DNA of 64,000 nt from Pseudooceanicola sp. HF7 (lineage in GTDB: Bacteria > Pseudomonadota > Alphaproteobacteria > Rhodobacterales > Rhodobacteraceae), in the NCBI RefSeq assembly GCF_011806405.1, contig NZ_JAATOW010000011.1, forward strand, positions 62,001 through 126,000, in the 5' to 3' direction. The notes below the pieces were generated by a model. It ran no database searches and was not told the DNA's origin. It saw nothing but the letters and a program-made list of their open reading frames with translations. Positions 51,901-60,499 of this stretch are shown here, piece after piece. Numbering within the stretch: position 1 is the first letter of the stretch; the number at the start of each line of letters is the position of its first letter. A program made the translations under genes and the position numbers.

Positions 51901-52639
51901 CACTTCTACATGGAGCTTGGAGGGGTGGGCGCCGCAGGCCTTCAAATTCTTGCTTGGCTCTAGGAGTACCTTGAGGAGAACCATGCCTTTAGATTTCGAT
52001 AGCTCCGGCGTTAGCTAGCGTATCCCAAATCTCATAGCCAAGGGGTCTGACGCTGCTGGTCGTCTTGGAGTGACCCAATGCCATATGGAATGCTGTAAAT
52101 TTGGGCCACCTTTGTTCGGCGTATCGAGTGCGCGTCATAGGCGCTAGTCTTCAGCTGTGGATGTCGCCCGCACACGGACAATCCGCGGAGAATGGCGGGT
52201 CAAGATGTGAAGCCGTTCCTGAGAACTCCCACACCATAGCCATTGGCATCTGGCGAGATGTGGCGCTCGCGTCCTTTTCCGGCCGACGCTCCGGATCTTA
52301 TTGCAGGCAGTGCGCATGTCGCGCGTAAACTCGGTTCTCCCCCGATTGATCCTCCGGTCCATCACGCTTGCCCATATCCACAACCCGACGTTGATCGGAC
52401 CTCAAGCCAAGGCATGCATCGTTGCTTCCAAGATCGGCCTCGCCCCTTTGATGGGGTGGCCGGCGTCTGACCGGGTGAGCTTCAATGGCGTCGTGCCATT
52501 CTGAGTCTGAGCACCAATCCAAAGAGGGCCTGGATGTGGGGAGTGATTGAGTGTTTTCTGTTTGGTCGGGGCCTGAGCGTCGGGCACGCGCTCGCATTAA
52601 GGGTGCCCGGGGCCTTCAGCGGCAAGCTCTCTGACATGG
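51901..52639. other. Long gap of degraded sequence
   Basis: About 740 bases with many short, broken frames on both strands. Fragments such as LGVTQCHMECC near 52065-52097 (+) look protein-like, but I cannot name a family. No repeat, RNA gene or insertion sequence is evident. It joins the hydrolase remnant on its left, so the whole 51.5-52.6 kb stretch appears to be dead coding DNA. Confidence 0.35.
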
Positions 52640-54010
52640 CTACCCGAGATAGACCTTGCTTGCAGGATATCGAACCCTGGGCTTGGAGCGGGTTGCCAGG
52701 AAGAAGCCAAGTGTCAGCGGCCCAACCCTGCCCAGGAACATGACGGCGATGATCACCGCGCGCCCGAAGCCGTCCAGCTCCCCGGTGGTGCCGCGCGACA
52801 AACCGACCGTACCGAAAGCCGAGCTCACCTCGAAGGCAAGATCAAGGAAGTCTCCGTCGTGGGACAGCGTCACCAGGAAGATCGCGAAGAGAACGGTCAT
52901 CAAGCTTACCATGGTCAGCGCCAGGACCTTCATGACCTCTTCGGCCCCGATGCTGCGCCCGAAGACATGCAGCTGCTGACTGCGCCTGAAGAAGGCGAGG
53001 GTGGCAAGCAACAGCACGATAAAGGTGGTGACCTTGATGCCGCCAGCGGTGGATGTGCTGCCGCCGCCGATCACCATCAGGGACATGAACATCATGGAGG
53101 TGCTGTCGTGGATGCCGCCGATGTCGACGGTGTTGAAGCCCGCGGTCCGGGTCGTCACGCCCTGAAACCAGCTGGCCCATAGCCTGTCGCCAATCCCGTC
53201 AAGCCCGCCGAGCGTTGCGGGGTTTGTCCATTCCAGCGCGGCAAAGGTCACCACGGACCAGACGACCAGCGCCAGCGTGCCGACCACCATGAGCTTGGTG
53301 TGCAGTGAAAACGCCCGCCAGCGGCGCTTGCCGTAAGCCTCGGTCACAACGATGAACCCCAGTCCTCCGAAGATGAACAGCGCCGGGATGGTCAGGTTGA
53401 CCACGGGGTTGGCCACGTAGCGAGAAAGGCTGTCGGGGAAGAGCGCGAAGCCTGCGTTGTTGAAGGCCGAAACGGTATGGAACAGCGCCTGCCACAGCCC
53501 CTTGGACCAGCCGAATTCCGGCACGAAGACCACGGACAGCAACAGCACTCCCAGCAGTTCACAGGCAAGCACGGTCTTGAGGATCCCCTGGACCAGAACC
53601 AGCAGGTCGCTGATCGAGGTCTGGTTCAGATCCTCGCGCAGGAAGATGCGCTGAGAGATCGACACCGGCAGGCCCAGCATCGACAGCAGCAGCACGGCGA
53701 AGGTCATCAGCCCAAGCCCGCCCAGCTGGATAAGCACCATGATGACGCCTTGCCCGAACAGGGTGAACTGGCTGCCGGTGTCATAAATCACGAGGCCCGT
53801 CACTGTCACCGCAGAGGCGGCGGTGAAGATCGCATCGGACCAGCTGATCGGAGTCGCGGTCGCCGCGGGCAGCATCAGCAACGCGCCCCCAAGGGCGATC
53901 AGGATCGCATAGAGCGCGGCAAGGATGGCTGGCGGCGGCACCTGCATGCGCCATACCCCCCTGGAGCGCGCATGCCTGGACCCGCCGGGCCTGGACCATA
54001 CGGGGCGCAT
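52640..54010 (-). CDS. TrkH/KtrB family potassium uptake channel subunit
   Basis: A 456-residue membrane protein. The four pore loops of the SKT family are visible: SAVTVTGLVIYD, HTVSAFNNAGFAL, GVTTRTAGFNTVD and SSAFGTVGLSRG, each with the filter glycine. The intramembrane gate region IGGGSTSTAGGIKVT lies near residues 330-344. ATG 54010 lies 4 bases after the trkA stop (TGACCCCATG) and adds a basic N-terminus; ATG 53947 has a better ribosome-binding site (AGGGGGG) and would give 435 residues, near the 445 of KtrB. The protein conducts K+ and needs the TrkA/KtrA subunit encoded just upstream. Confidence 0.93.
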   Translation of the reverse strand: MRPVWSRPGGSRHARSRGVWRMQVPPPAILAALYAILIALGGALLMLPAATATPISWSDAIFTAASAVTVTGLVIYDTGSQFTLFGQGVIMVLIQLGGLGLMTFAVLLLSMLGLPVSISQRIFLREDLNQTSISDLLVLVQGILKTVLACELLGVLLLSVVFVPEFGWSKGLWQALFHTVSAFNNAGFALFPDSLSRYVANPVVNLTIPALFIFGGLGFIVVTEAYGKRRWRAFSLHTKLMVVGTLALVVWSVVTFAALEWTNPATLGGLDGIGDRLWASWFQGVTTRTAGFNTVDIGGIHDSTSMMFMSLMVIGGGSTSTAGGIKVTTFIVLLLATLAFFRRSQQLHVFGRSIGAEEVMKVLALTMVSLMTVLFAIFLVTLSHDGDFLDLAFEVSSAFGTVGLSRGTTGELDGFGRAVIIAVMFLGRVGPLTLGFFLATRSKPRVRYPASKVYLG

Positions 54011-54014
54011 GGGG

Positions 54015-54680
54015 TCAAAGACCGTCTGCGAAGCGGCGCAGGTTCTCTCTTCGCCCGAGAAGCAGCAGCTTGTCGTCGGTCCTGAGTTCGGTTTCACCGG
54101 CCTCGCACGGCACGTAATCGCTGCCGCGCATAAGCCCCAGGGCGCGCAGATCGTATTTGTCGGACAGGCCGACCTTGCCGATATGCGACCCGTCAAGGCT
54201 TTGGGGCACGCGGAAGTCGACGACGTGGAAGCCATTGCCCAGGCTCACGTAGTCGCGGACCAGCGGGTTGTGCAGCATCTGTGCAATGTGGCGGCCGATC
54301 TCCTGCTCGGGCAGGATAACGCGATCCACGCCAAGTTTGGACAGGATCCGGTGGTGGGTGCGGTTGATCGCCTTCGCCCAGACCGTGGACACGCCCAGCA
54401 TCTTGACGTTCATGGTGCACAGGATGTTGGCATCCAGCTCTTCGCCGATCGCGACAAGCGCCACGTCGTAACTGCCCACACCGACCTCGCGCAAGGCTTG
54501 CTCATCGCGTCCGTCGGCGATCACCGCCTCGGCCAGCGTATCAGCCACGCGCGAGACATTGCTGTCCTGCAGGTCAATTCCAAGCACATGGTTCCCGAAC
54601 CGCGCCAGCTCGGACGCGACGGTGGTGCCGAACGTGCCAAGGCCGATCACGGCGAAACTGCGAGCCTTCGTTTTGGGCAT
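54015..54680 (-). CDS. TrkA/KtrA family potassium uptake regulatory protein
   Basis: A 221-residue cytoplasmic RCK protein. The N-terminal Rossmann fold binds nucleotide: FAVIGLGTFGTTVASELA near residues 9-26 and the acidic end of strand 2 in VLGIDLQD near residues 32-39. The RCK-C domain covers about residues 145-221 (DKYDLRALGLMRGS and DKLLLLGRRENLRRF). Its single-RCK size matches KtrA rather than the two-domain TrkA. It gates the membrane subunit in response to ATP/ADP. The start is preceded by AAGGAGG, which is part of the hairpin at 54686. Confidence 0.93.
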   Translation of the reverse strand: MPKTKARSFAVIGLGTFGTTVASELARFGNHVLGIDLQDSNVSRVADTLAEAVIADGRDEQALREVGVGSYDVALVAIGEELDANILCTMNVKMLGVSTVWAKAINRTHHRILSKLGVDRVILPEQEIGRHIAQMLHNPLVRDYVSLGNGFHVVDFRVPQSLDGSHIGKVGLSDKYDLRALGLMRGSDYVPCEAGETELRTDDKLLLLGRRENLRRFADGL

Positions 54681-54685
54681 CCTGG

Positions 54686-54707
54686 CCTCCTTGAAGCCAG
54701 AAGGAGG
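54686..54707 (-). promoter_or_regulatory. Hairpin that buries the trkA/ktrA ribosome-binding site
   Basis: On the - strand, CCTCCTT (54707-54701), an 8-base loop CTGGCTTC and AAGGAGG (54692-54686) form a perfect 7-bp stem. AAGGAGG is the full Shine-Dalgarno sequence, ending five bases before the ATG at 54680. When folded it is fully paired, so translation should depend on melting or on a factor that opens it. Candidates are temperature, salt or a ligand; none is shown. Confidence 0.65.
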
Positions 54708-55025
54708 TAGCTCTCGGCATCAAAGCTGTCAATTGGCAGACCAACGGCGCGCTCTTTCCTAGCGTCATCATCAGCAAAACGGCGCCGCTTGAGAACTTGA
54801 CGGGAAGTCACTCGCATGGCCTTTTTCGGCCACAAGCTGCGCGTCGACTTGAGGCACTTAGGCTCAGGGCCCTTTCTTCTCTGCCGCCCGGCACGATTTA
54901 TCGATCAAAAATAAAAGGTTATCTGATTGATATTCTTTGGCTGGTCAATGCGTAGATGGCACGCCTTTCTGCATGCTCCCAAAGCCCCAAGGTAATCCTC
55001 TCTACCGGCGTTCTCGCAGCGCTAG
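54708..55025. other. Gap before the potassium uptake operon
   Basis: About 320 bases containing an AT-rich block (54898-54945) that probably carries the promoter of the K+ uptake operon, read leftward. No other feature is identifiable. Confidence 0.35.
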
Positions 55026-55410
55026 TCATTTTCTGGCCGTTAAGCCCAATGAGACATGAGCGTAGATCGCCTCACCTATGGGGCGTTCCAAAGTGGTGAT
55101 ACTGTCAAACACCTCGACTACTTGCCCGTCGGGCTCATGCGCTTCGCGCGGGTAATCCGTGATCTCGACCTCTGTCCAATCATGAAGGGCAAGGGCATTG
55201 GCGACGTCCCGCGCCTTGGGAAGCTGGATCTCCGGATCGCTCCATGCCCATGGGGCCAAGCTTCCGTGCCCCGCGATCAGAAGCAGGCCGCCCCTCCACA
55301 AGACGTTCCAACGCGGCAGAGGGCCTGCCATTGCTGGGTTGAGTCACCCCTGACCAATGCCGATCCCAAAAGCTCTCGGCGGTATCTGTCTCGAGTATAG
55401 TCGGTTTCAT
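55026..55410 (-). pseudogene. SAM-dependent methyltransferase pseudogene (internal deletion)
   Basis: The gene starts with ATGA overlap to the MFS gene (ATG 55410). The first 43 residues, ETDTAESFWDRHWSGVTQ and PSAALERLVEG, are a normal N-terminus of a class I methyltransferase. The sequence then jumps, out of frame, to its end: GGLLLIAGHGSLAPWAW, ARDVANALAL, DWTEVEITDYPRE and VVEVFDSI. The whole SAM-binding core is missing. The deletion joined two similar GC-rich segments (around GAGGGGCGGCC). The gene is dead but recent, since the ends are well preserved. Confidence 0.78.
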
Positions 55411-56801
55411 GTGTTTTCCCTTCCCATTTTGCGCAGGCTGTCGAGGCCAAGGAGAGCGAAGAGGATCGTTGGATAGAGACAGGCGGCGATCATGGCAGCC
55501 AAAGGGCCGCCCTTCGCCGAAAGCCCGAAGTAGATGCTTGATACGACCGCGATCCCCACGGCCACGCCAATCTGCTGAAAGGCCTGCAAGGCACCTGAGG
55601 CTGCTCCGGATTCCGCGGCGACGGCCGTCGTCATCACCGACTGGAACAAAGCCACGATGACCGTCCCCATCCCGAGCCCGCAGGTCAGCAGGGGCGCCGT
55701 CAGGTGCCATGGCGTGATACCTGCCCCGATCTGCCACAGCGCCAGCGCCGTCAGCGCCATCCCCGTCACAAGAAGCGCAGCTCCGACCCAGATCCGCCGA
55801 AGTAGCGGCCAGTCATTCAGGCGATATGCGTTCATTGAGGCGACCATGACCCCCACCGGGAACGTGGCCGTCGCAAGACCGCTCTGCAGCGGTGTCAGGC
55901 CGAGGGACGATTGCAGGTAGACTGTCAGCACAAGGAAGAAGCCCGGAATACCGGAAAACACGAACACGACGCGGGTTAATCCCTGCAGAAAAGAAGCATT
56001 TCTCAAGAGAACGGTGGGGATCAGAACCGCGAGACCGCGCTGGTCCCGCCGAAAAATGTGGCCGACCGTCAGTCCCGCCAGTGGCACGGCTGAGACCAGA
56101 AGTGCGATCATCGGCCAGGACCAGCCCATGGCGCGCCCTTCCACCAAGGGCAGTACAAGGCAGACCGTCGTCAGGGCAAAGAGGGCAGTGCCGATCCAAT
56201 CCACCCTTTGTGACCCCACTCTGCCAGCGGGAACCGTGAGCACCGCGCCGACGATTGCCACGATCCCCAAGGGAACGTTCACGATGAAGATGACGCGCCA
56301 GTCCAGTCCCCAGGGATCAAGCGCGATCAGCCCGCCCCCTAGAACCGGGCCTGCCACTGAGGCGAGGCTCGACACGGAAGCGAAGATACCGAAGGCACGG
56401 GTTTTCTCTTCCGGTGGAAAGGTCACGTTCAGGATCGCCAGGACCTGCGGCACCATCATCGCCGCCGAAAGCCCCTGTGCCAGGCGGGCACCGATCAGCA
56501 TCTCAATATTCACGGCCCCTGCGCAGGCCGCAGAGGCCAGGGTAAAGCCGATCATCCCCCAGACGAAAAGGTGCTTGCGCCCCCAACTGTCTCCGAACCG
56601 GCCCATGGGCAGCAGTCCCGCCGCCAGCGCCAGCACGTAAATCGCCGCCACCCATTGCAGCTGGGTCGGCGTGGCCCTGAGGTCGGACTGGATGCGGGGC
56701 AGGGCCACGGTGACGATGGTCACGTCGAGCAGATTGATGAAGCTGCCAAGGCAGAGGAAGCCCATGGCAAGCCATCGAGTACCTGATGAGGTCACGGTCA
56801 T
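55407..56801 (-). CDS. MFS transporter, DHA2 family efflux protein
   Basis: A 464-residue membrane protein with about 14 helices. LLDVTIVTVALPRIQ near residues 24-38 (motif D1) and MGRFGDSWGRKHLF near residues 65-78 (motif A) are clear. AGPVLGGGLIAL near residues 145-156 is the motif C region. ATG 56801 begins the conserved part. It is divergent from an Rrf2 regulator and its stop overlaps the start of the methyltransferase remnant. Before the deletion the pair may have formed an export plus methylation resistance module. Confidence 0.91.
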   Translation of the reverse strand: MTVTSSGTRWLAMGFLCLGSFINLLDVTIVTVALPRIQSDLRATPTQLQWVAAIYVLALAAGLLPMGRFGDSWGRKHLFVWGMIGFTLASAACAGAVNIEMLIGARLAQGLSAAMMVPQVLAILNVTFPPEEKTRAFGIFASVSSLASVAGPVLGGGLIALDPWGLDWRVIFIVNVPLGIVAIVGAVLTVPAGRVGSQRVDWIGTALFALTTVCLVLPLVEGRAMGWSWPMIALLVSAVPLAGLTVGHIFRRDQRGLAVLIPTVLLRNASFLQGLTRVVFVFSGIPGFFLVLTVYLQSSLGLTPLQSGLATATFPVGVMVASMNAYRLNDWPLLRRIWVGAALLVTGMALTALALWQIGAGITPWHLTAPLLTCGLGMGTVIVALFQSVMTTAVAAESGAASGALQAFQQIGVAVGIAVVSSIYFGLSAKGGPLAAMIAACLYPTILFALLGLDSLRKMGRENT

Positions 56802-56859
56802 TTCGAACTCTGGTGTTTGGGGTGATTCTTTCGTAACATCGTATGACACGTTAATGGGT

Positions 56860-56874
56860 GAGAGGTCAACTCTC
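56860..56874. promoter_or_regulatory. Inverted repeat between MFS gene and Rrf2 regulator
   Basis: GAGAG-GTCAA-CTCTC is a perfect 5-bp inverted repeat in the divergent gap. On the - strand its centre provides a TTGACC that could be the -35 box of the MFS gene. It is a plausible Rrf2 operator; the -10 box is not convincing. Confidence 0.45.
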
Positions 56875-56903
56875 GCATCATCAAAAGTATCATGAGGAGC
56901 GTC

Positions 56904-57308
56904 ATGAGAGCCGACAGTCGTCTTCCCCGCGTCCTGCACGCGCTGCTGCACATGGCCAAAATGGATCGCCCGGCAACGTCAGAGGAGATTGCCGTAATGT
57001 TGGGGACCAATGCCACCGTTGTGCGCCGAACACTTGCCGGGCTTCGGGATGCCGAGTTGCTCACTTCGACCAAGGGGCATGGCGGGGGATGGAGCCTGTC
57101 ACGGCCGTTGACCGAAATGTCCCTGTTGGACCTTTACAGTGCACTCGGCTCGCCGGAGCTTTTCGCGATCGCTCCGGATGACGATCAGCCGTCTTGCCTG
57201 CTGGCTCAGGCGGCGAACACCGCCACGAATGACGCGCTTCACGCCGCGAGACAGGTGTTCGAAGATCGCCTCGCGGCTCTCACCGTCGCAGAAATCGTCA
57301 GGGCATAA
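56904..57308 (+). CDS. Rrf2 family transcriptional regulator
   Basis: A 134-residue winged-helix regulator. The helix-turn-helix region is ATSEEIAVMLGTNATVVRRTLAGLRDAELL, about residues 24-53, and the wing is TKGHGGGWSLSRPL. Only one Cys (QPSC, near residue 97) is present, so it cannot hold an NsrR- or IscR-type cluster; it resembles the YwnA/CymR-like members that sense thiol-reactive compounds. I chose ATG 56904 because GAGGAGC lies four bases upstream; ATG 56892 has none. It is divergent from the MFS exporter and probably represses it. Confidence 0.88.
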   Translation: MRADSRLPRVLHALLHMAKMDRPATSEEIAVMLGTNATVVRRTLAGLRDAELLTSTKGHGGGWSLSRPLTEMSLLDLYSALGSPELFAIAPDDDQPSCLLAQAANTATNDALHAARQVFEDRLAALTVAEIVRA

Positions 57309-57486
57309 GGCGGCGCGAGCAAGTGTTCGGACGCGAGGCACTCAGACGCGTGTACGCTCACAGATACTACGCTTCGCGCTGGCTCCCCCGAGTGGGAAAG
57401 CCAGCACGTTGAAAGGGGCGAAAGGATCGGCAGCCAATACTCGGAGGCTCGGCTGCCGACCTCAGGAGAGTGGAAGCAAGCTCCGG

Positions 57487-58851
57487 CTAAGTGTTCTCGG
57501 CAGCCTGGATGATCCCCGCACGCAAGATCGCAACCATCTCGTCGATCTGCTCTTTCGTGATGGTCAGCGGGGGTGACATGACACAGGAGTTGTAGATGGG
57601 CCGCACGAGCAACCCAAGTTCCTGGCAAGCAACATCGACCTTCGCGGTAAAGGCGCAGTCGCGGTCTTCATCGGGGGTATCGGCATCCAGCTCGCACTCG
57701 ACTCCGGCCATGAGGCCAAGGACGCGCACATCGGTGACCACCGGCAGATCGCTCAGGGAGTTCATGGCCTTGGCGAAATAGGGGGCAATCTCGCGCACGT
57801 GCTCAAGCAGGCCGTCCCGCTCGAAGATATCAATGTTCGCCATCGCGCAGGCAGCGGAGGCCGGGTGGCCGGAGTAGGTGAAGCCTGAAGTGAATGCGCG
57901 GTATTCATTGGTGGTTGCGTTAATGTCAGCAATCAGGCGGTCCGAGATCAGGAGTGCGCCCATGGGCAGGTAGCCCGAGGTCATTCCCTTTGCTGTCGTG
58001 ATCATGTCCGGGACAACGCCGAAGACGTCTTCGGATGCAAAATAATGCCCCAGCCGTCCAAAAGACGTCACGACTTCGTCCGAGATGAACAGGATGTCGT
58101 GCTTCTTGCAGACCTCGTAGCAGCGTTTGAAGTAACCGTCCGGAGCAACCACGACACCGCCTGATCCCATGACAGGCTCTGCGATGAACGCACCGATCTT
58201 GTCTGCGCCGACCTCCTCGATCTTCGCTTCCAGCTCTGCGATCAGCGTGTCGCAGAAGTCTTCGACGGACATGCCTTTCGGGCGGTCCTTCGGTTTGGGG
58301 CTTGAGATGAAGTTGGTCAGGCCCTTGGCCATATCCATGTGGGCTTTTTCGCTTTTCTTCCCCGACACGCTGCTGCTGAGGTAGGTGCTGCCGTGATAGC
58401 CGTTCACGCGGGCGATGATCTGCTTCTTCTCCGGCCGGCCAAGGCAGTTGTTGTAGAAGAACACGAAACGCAGCGCGGAATCGACGGCCGTAGAGCCCCC
58501 CGTGGTGAAGAAGATGTTGTTCAGATCTCCCGGAGAGATGCTGGCAATACGCTCCGCCAGTTTTGTGGTCATCGGAGCGGACATCGTCCAGGGCGAGAAA
58601 TAAGGCAGCTCTTCCAATTGCTTTGAGACGGCCTCGATGATCTCGCGACGACCGTGGCCCACGTTGACACACCACATGCCGCCCGGACCATCGATCAGAT
58701 CGTTGCCTTCGGAATCCCGAACATAGATGCCGGAGCTGTTTTCGAGAACGGTCGCGTCATCCTGGCCGAACGAGGTCACATCCTGCCACGGCCGAACAAG
58801 CTGACCATTCTGTACAGGTGCGTTCTTCAGGTCGTCTGCTGATGCTGTCAT
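57487..58851 (-). CDS. Class III aminotransferase (putrescine/omega-amino acid:pyruvate type)
   Basis: A 454-residue fold-type I PLP enzyme. The PLP lysine is Lys288 in TTAKGMTSGYLP, the cofactor Asp is in LFISDEVVTSFGRLG near residues 254-268, and FFTTGGSTAVDSALRF near residues 114-129 binds the phosphate. Length and motifs match the SpuC/omega-transaminase branch. It is divergent from a TetR gene that leads a PotBCAD-like transporter, so it probably removes an amino group from an imported polyamine or omega-amino acid, with pyruvate as acceptor. Confidence 0.92.
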   Translation of the reverse strand: MTASADDLKNAPVQNGQLVRPWQDVTSFGQDDATVLENSSGIYVRDSEGNDLIDGPGGMWCVNVGHGRREIIEAVSKQLEELPYFSPWTMSAPMTTKLAERIASISPGDLNNIFFTTGGSTAVDSALRFVFFYNNCLGRPEKKQIIARVNGYHGSTYLSSSVSGKKSEKAHMDMAKGLTNFISSPKPKDRPKGMSVEDFCDTLIAELEAKIEEVGADKIGAFIAEPVMGSGGVVVAPDGYFKRCYEVCKKHDILFISDEVVTSFGRLGHYFASEDVFGVVPDMITTAKGMTSGYLPMGALLISDRLIADINATTNEYRAFTSGFTYSGHPASAACAMANIDIFERDGLLEHVREIAPYFAKAMNSLSDLPVVTDVRVLGLMAGVECELDADTPDEDRDCAFTAKVDVACQELGLLVRPIYNSCVMSPPLTITKEQIDEMVAILRAGIIQAAENT

Positions 58852-58895
58852 GCTGTGTCCTTGTGAGGTGCGAGGGCCGTATGGCTACCCCGGAC

Positions 58896-58949
58896 TGTAT
58901 CGCTGGCGCCTATTTTGTAGTCAATTAAAAAATTATATCTGACTATAAT
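58896..58949. promoter_or_regulatory. Divergent promoters and operator between aminotransferase and tetR
   Basis: The gap is strikingly AT-rich. For the leftward gene, TTGACT (58919-58924, - strand) and GATACA (58896-58901, - strand) are spaced by 17 bases. For the rightward gene a TATAAT lies at 58944-58949. TAGTCA (58918-58923) and TGACTA (58940-58945) form an inverted repeat with a 16-base spacer that touches both promoters, a good TetR operator candidate. Confidence 0.6.
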
Positions 58950-58991
58950 ATTATATTGAAATGCACTTACGCCTGCAGCTACAAGTCTGCC

Positions 58992-59621
58992 ATGGGTTTA
59001 CGAGAACAACAGAAAGCTGAGCGCACACAGCTCATCCTTGATGCGGCAACGGAACTGTTTGGGCGCGAAGGGTTCGAAGCCGTGAAGGCTGAACACATTG
59101 CCGCGGCGGCTAAGCTCTCCGTCGGCACGCTCTACAATTACTTCCCGGGCAAGAACGAGATCCTGATGACGCTCATCGCGATCGAGAACGAGCGCCTGGA
59201 GGACATGGGGCAGAGGTTCGTGCCGGATTTCAGCGCTCCCGCCGAAGACATCCTCAGCGCGTTTCTTCTGCAGTATTTCGCGCCGGAATCCGTGATGTTG
59301 AACAGGGCGCTCTGGCGCAAGGGCTTCGCGATTTCTTTCGCCGATGTCACCTCGAAGGAGGCGCGGCGCTTGCGGCGCTCCGACCGCGTGCTGAGCGAAC
59401 ATGTGGTGGAGCTGACAACGGCCCTGCAAGAACGCGGGTTGCTGCGCGCAGACCTTGATTGCGTGATTTTCGGCAACACGCTGTTCAACAACGCGAACAT
59501 GATGTTCCTCGACTTCACCCGTTCGGAAAATCGGACCTACCAGGATGTCACCGAAGGGATCGAGGCCATGACGCGGACCCTTGTGGCGCTTGCCCTTCCG
59601 GCAGGCGGGGCAGGGCGATGA
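58992..59621 (+). CDS. TetR family transcriptional regulator
   Basis: A 209-residue regulator. The helix-turn-helix is clear: FEAVKAEHIAAAAKLSVGTLYNYFPGKNEILMTL, about residues 28-61. ATG 58992 gives the usual short leader before the domain; an in-frame start at 58956 adds 12 residues without support. The stop overlaps the first permease start (ATGA), so the regulator is the first gene of the transporter operon and is made in step with it. It probably also controls the divergent aminotransferase. Confidence 0.9.
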   Translation: MGLREQQKAERTQLILDAATELFGREGFEAVKAEHIAAAAKLSVGTLYNYFPGKNEILMTLIAIENERLEDMGQRFVPDFSAPAEDILSAFLLQYFAPESVMLNRALWRKGFAISFADVTSKEARRLRRSDRVLSEHVVELTTALQERGLLRADLDCVIFGNTLFNNANMMFLDFTRSENRTYQDVTEGIEAMTRTLVALALPAGGAGR

Positions 59622-60499
59622 GCCGTCGAATGCCGTTTGACGCCGATACGCGGCGTGGGCTGTCGCAGATCAGTCTTCCCTTCGCCTTCTCGATCCTGCT
59701 CCTGGCCGCGCCCCTTGCGCTCTTGCTTGCGATGAGCTTCTGGACGCAGGATTTCCTGACTTTGGACCGCACGCCGACAATCGCCAACTTTGTCGAGGTC
59801 TGGAATAGCCCGATCTACCGGACCTTGATGCTTCGGTCGCTGAAGATCTCTCTGATCGTGACCTTTCTGACGGTCAGCCTTGCCTATCCAGCGGCCTACT
59901 ACATGTCCTTTGTCGCGCCGGACAACCGCAAGGCATTGCTGGTCTTTCTGATCACTATCCCCTTCTGGACATCCTACCTGATGCGCATCTTCCTGTGGAA
60001 GGTCATCCTTGGCTACAACGGCGTGCTCAACGAGTCCCTGATGGGGATCGGATTGATCAGGGAACCGCTGGACTTCATCCTCTACAACCAGTTTGCCGTT
60101 GCCCTGACGCTCAGCCATGCATGGCTTCCCTTTGCCGTCTTGCCGATCTTCGTGGTGATGGAGAAGGTGAACCGTTCCTACCTTGAAGCCGCGCAGGACC
60201 TTGGCGACACGCCGTTTCAGCGTTTCCGCCGGATCACGTTGCCGCTCTCGATGCCCGGAGTCGTCGCGGCGACGCTCATCGTCTTCATCCCGACGATCGG
60301 TGACTACGTCACGCCCAAACTGGTCGGCGGGTCGAGCGGGCTGATGATTGCCAACATGATCGAGGTTCAGTTCAAGAATGCCAACAACGCGCCGCTTGGC
60401 GCCACGCTTGCCTTGATGGCGCTTCTGCTGGTCTCAAGCGTGGCAGGCCTCTTTGTCTGGATCAATCGCCGCTATCTGAAAGAAGAGGGCGCAGCATGA
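59618..60499 (+). CDS. Spermidine/putrescine-type ABC transporter permease, PotB-like
   Basis: A 293-residue membrane protein with six helices. TPTIANFVEVWNSPIYRTLMLRSLKIS near residues 48-74 is the family opening, and the EAA loop is EAAQDLGDTPFQRFRRITLPLSMPG near residues 189-213. ATG 59618 lies in an ATGA overlap with tetR. It forms the channel with the PotC-like subunit, whose start overlaps its stop (ATGA). Confidence 0.94.
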   Translation: MSRRMPFDADTRRGLSQISLPFAFSILLLAAPLALLLAMSFWTQDFLTLDRTPTIANFVEVWNSPIYRTLMLRSLKISLIVTFLTVSLAYPAAYYMSFVAPDNRKALLVFLITIPFWTSYLMRIFLWKVILGYNGVLNESLMGIGLIREPLDFILYNQFAVALTLSHAWLPFAVLPIFVVMEKVNRSYLEAAQDLGDTPFQRFRRITLPLSMPGVVAATLIVFIPTIGDYVTPKLVGGSSGLMIANMIEVQFKNANNAPLGATLALMALLLVSSVAGLFVWINRRYLKEEGAA

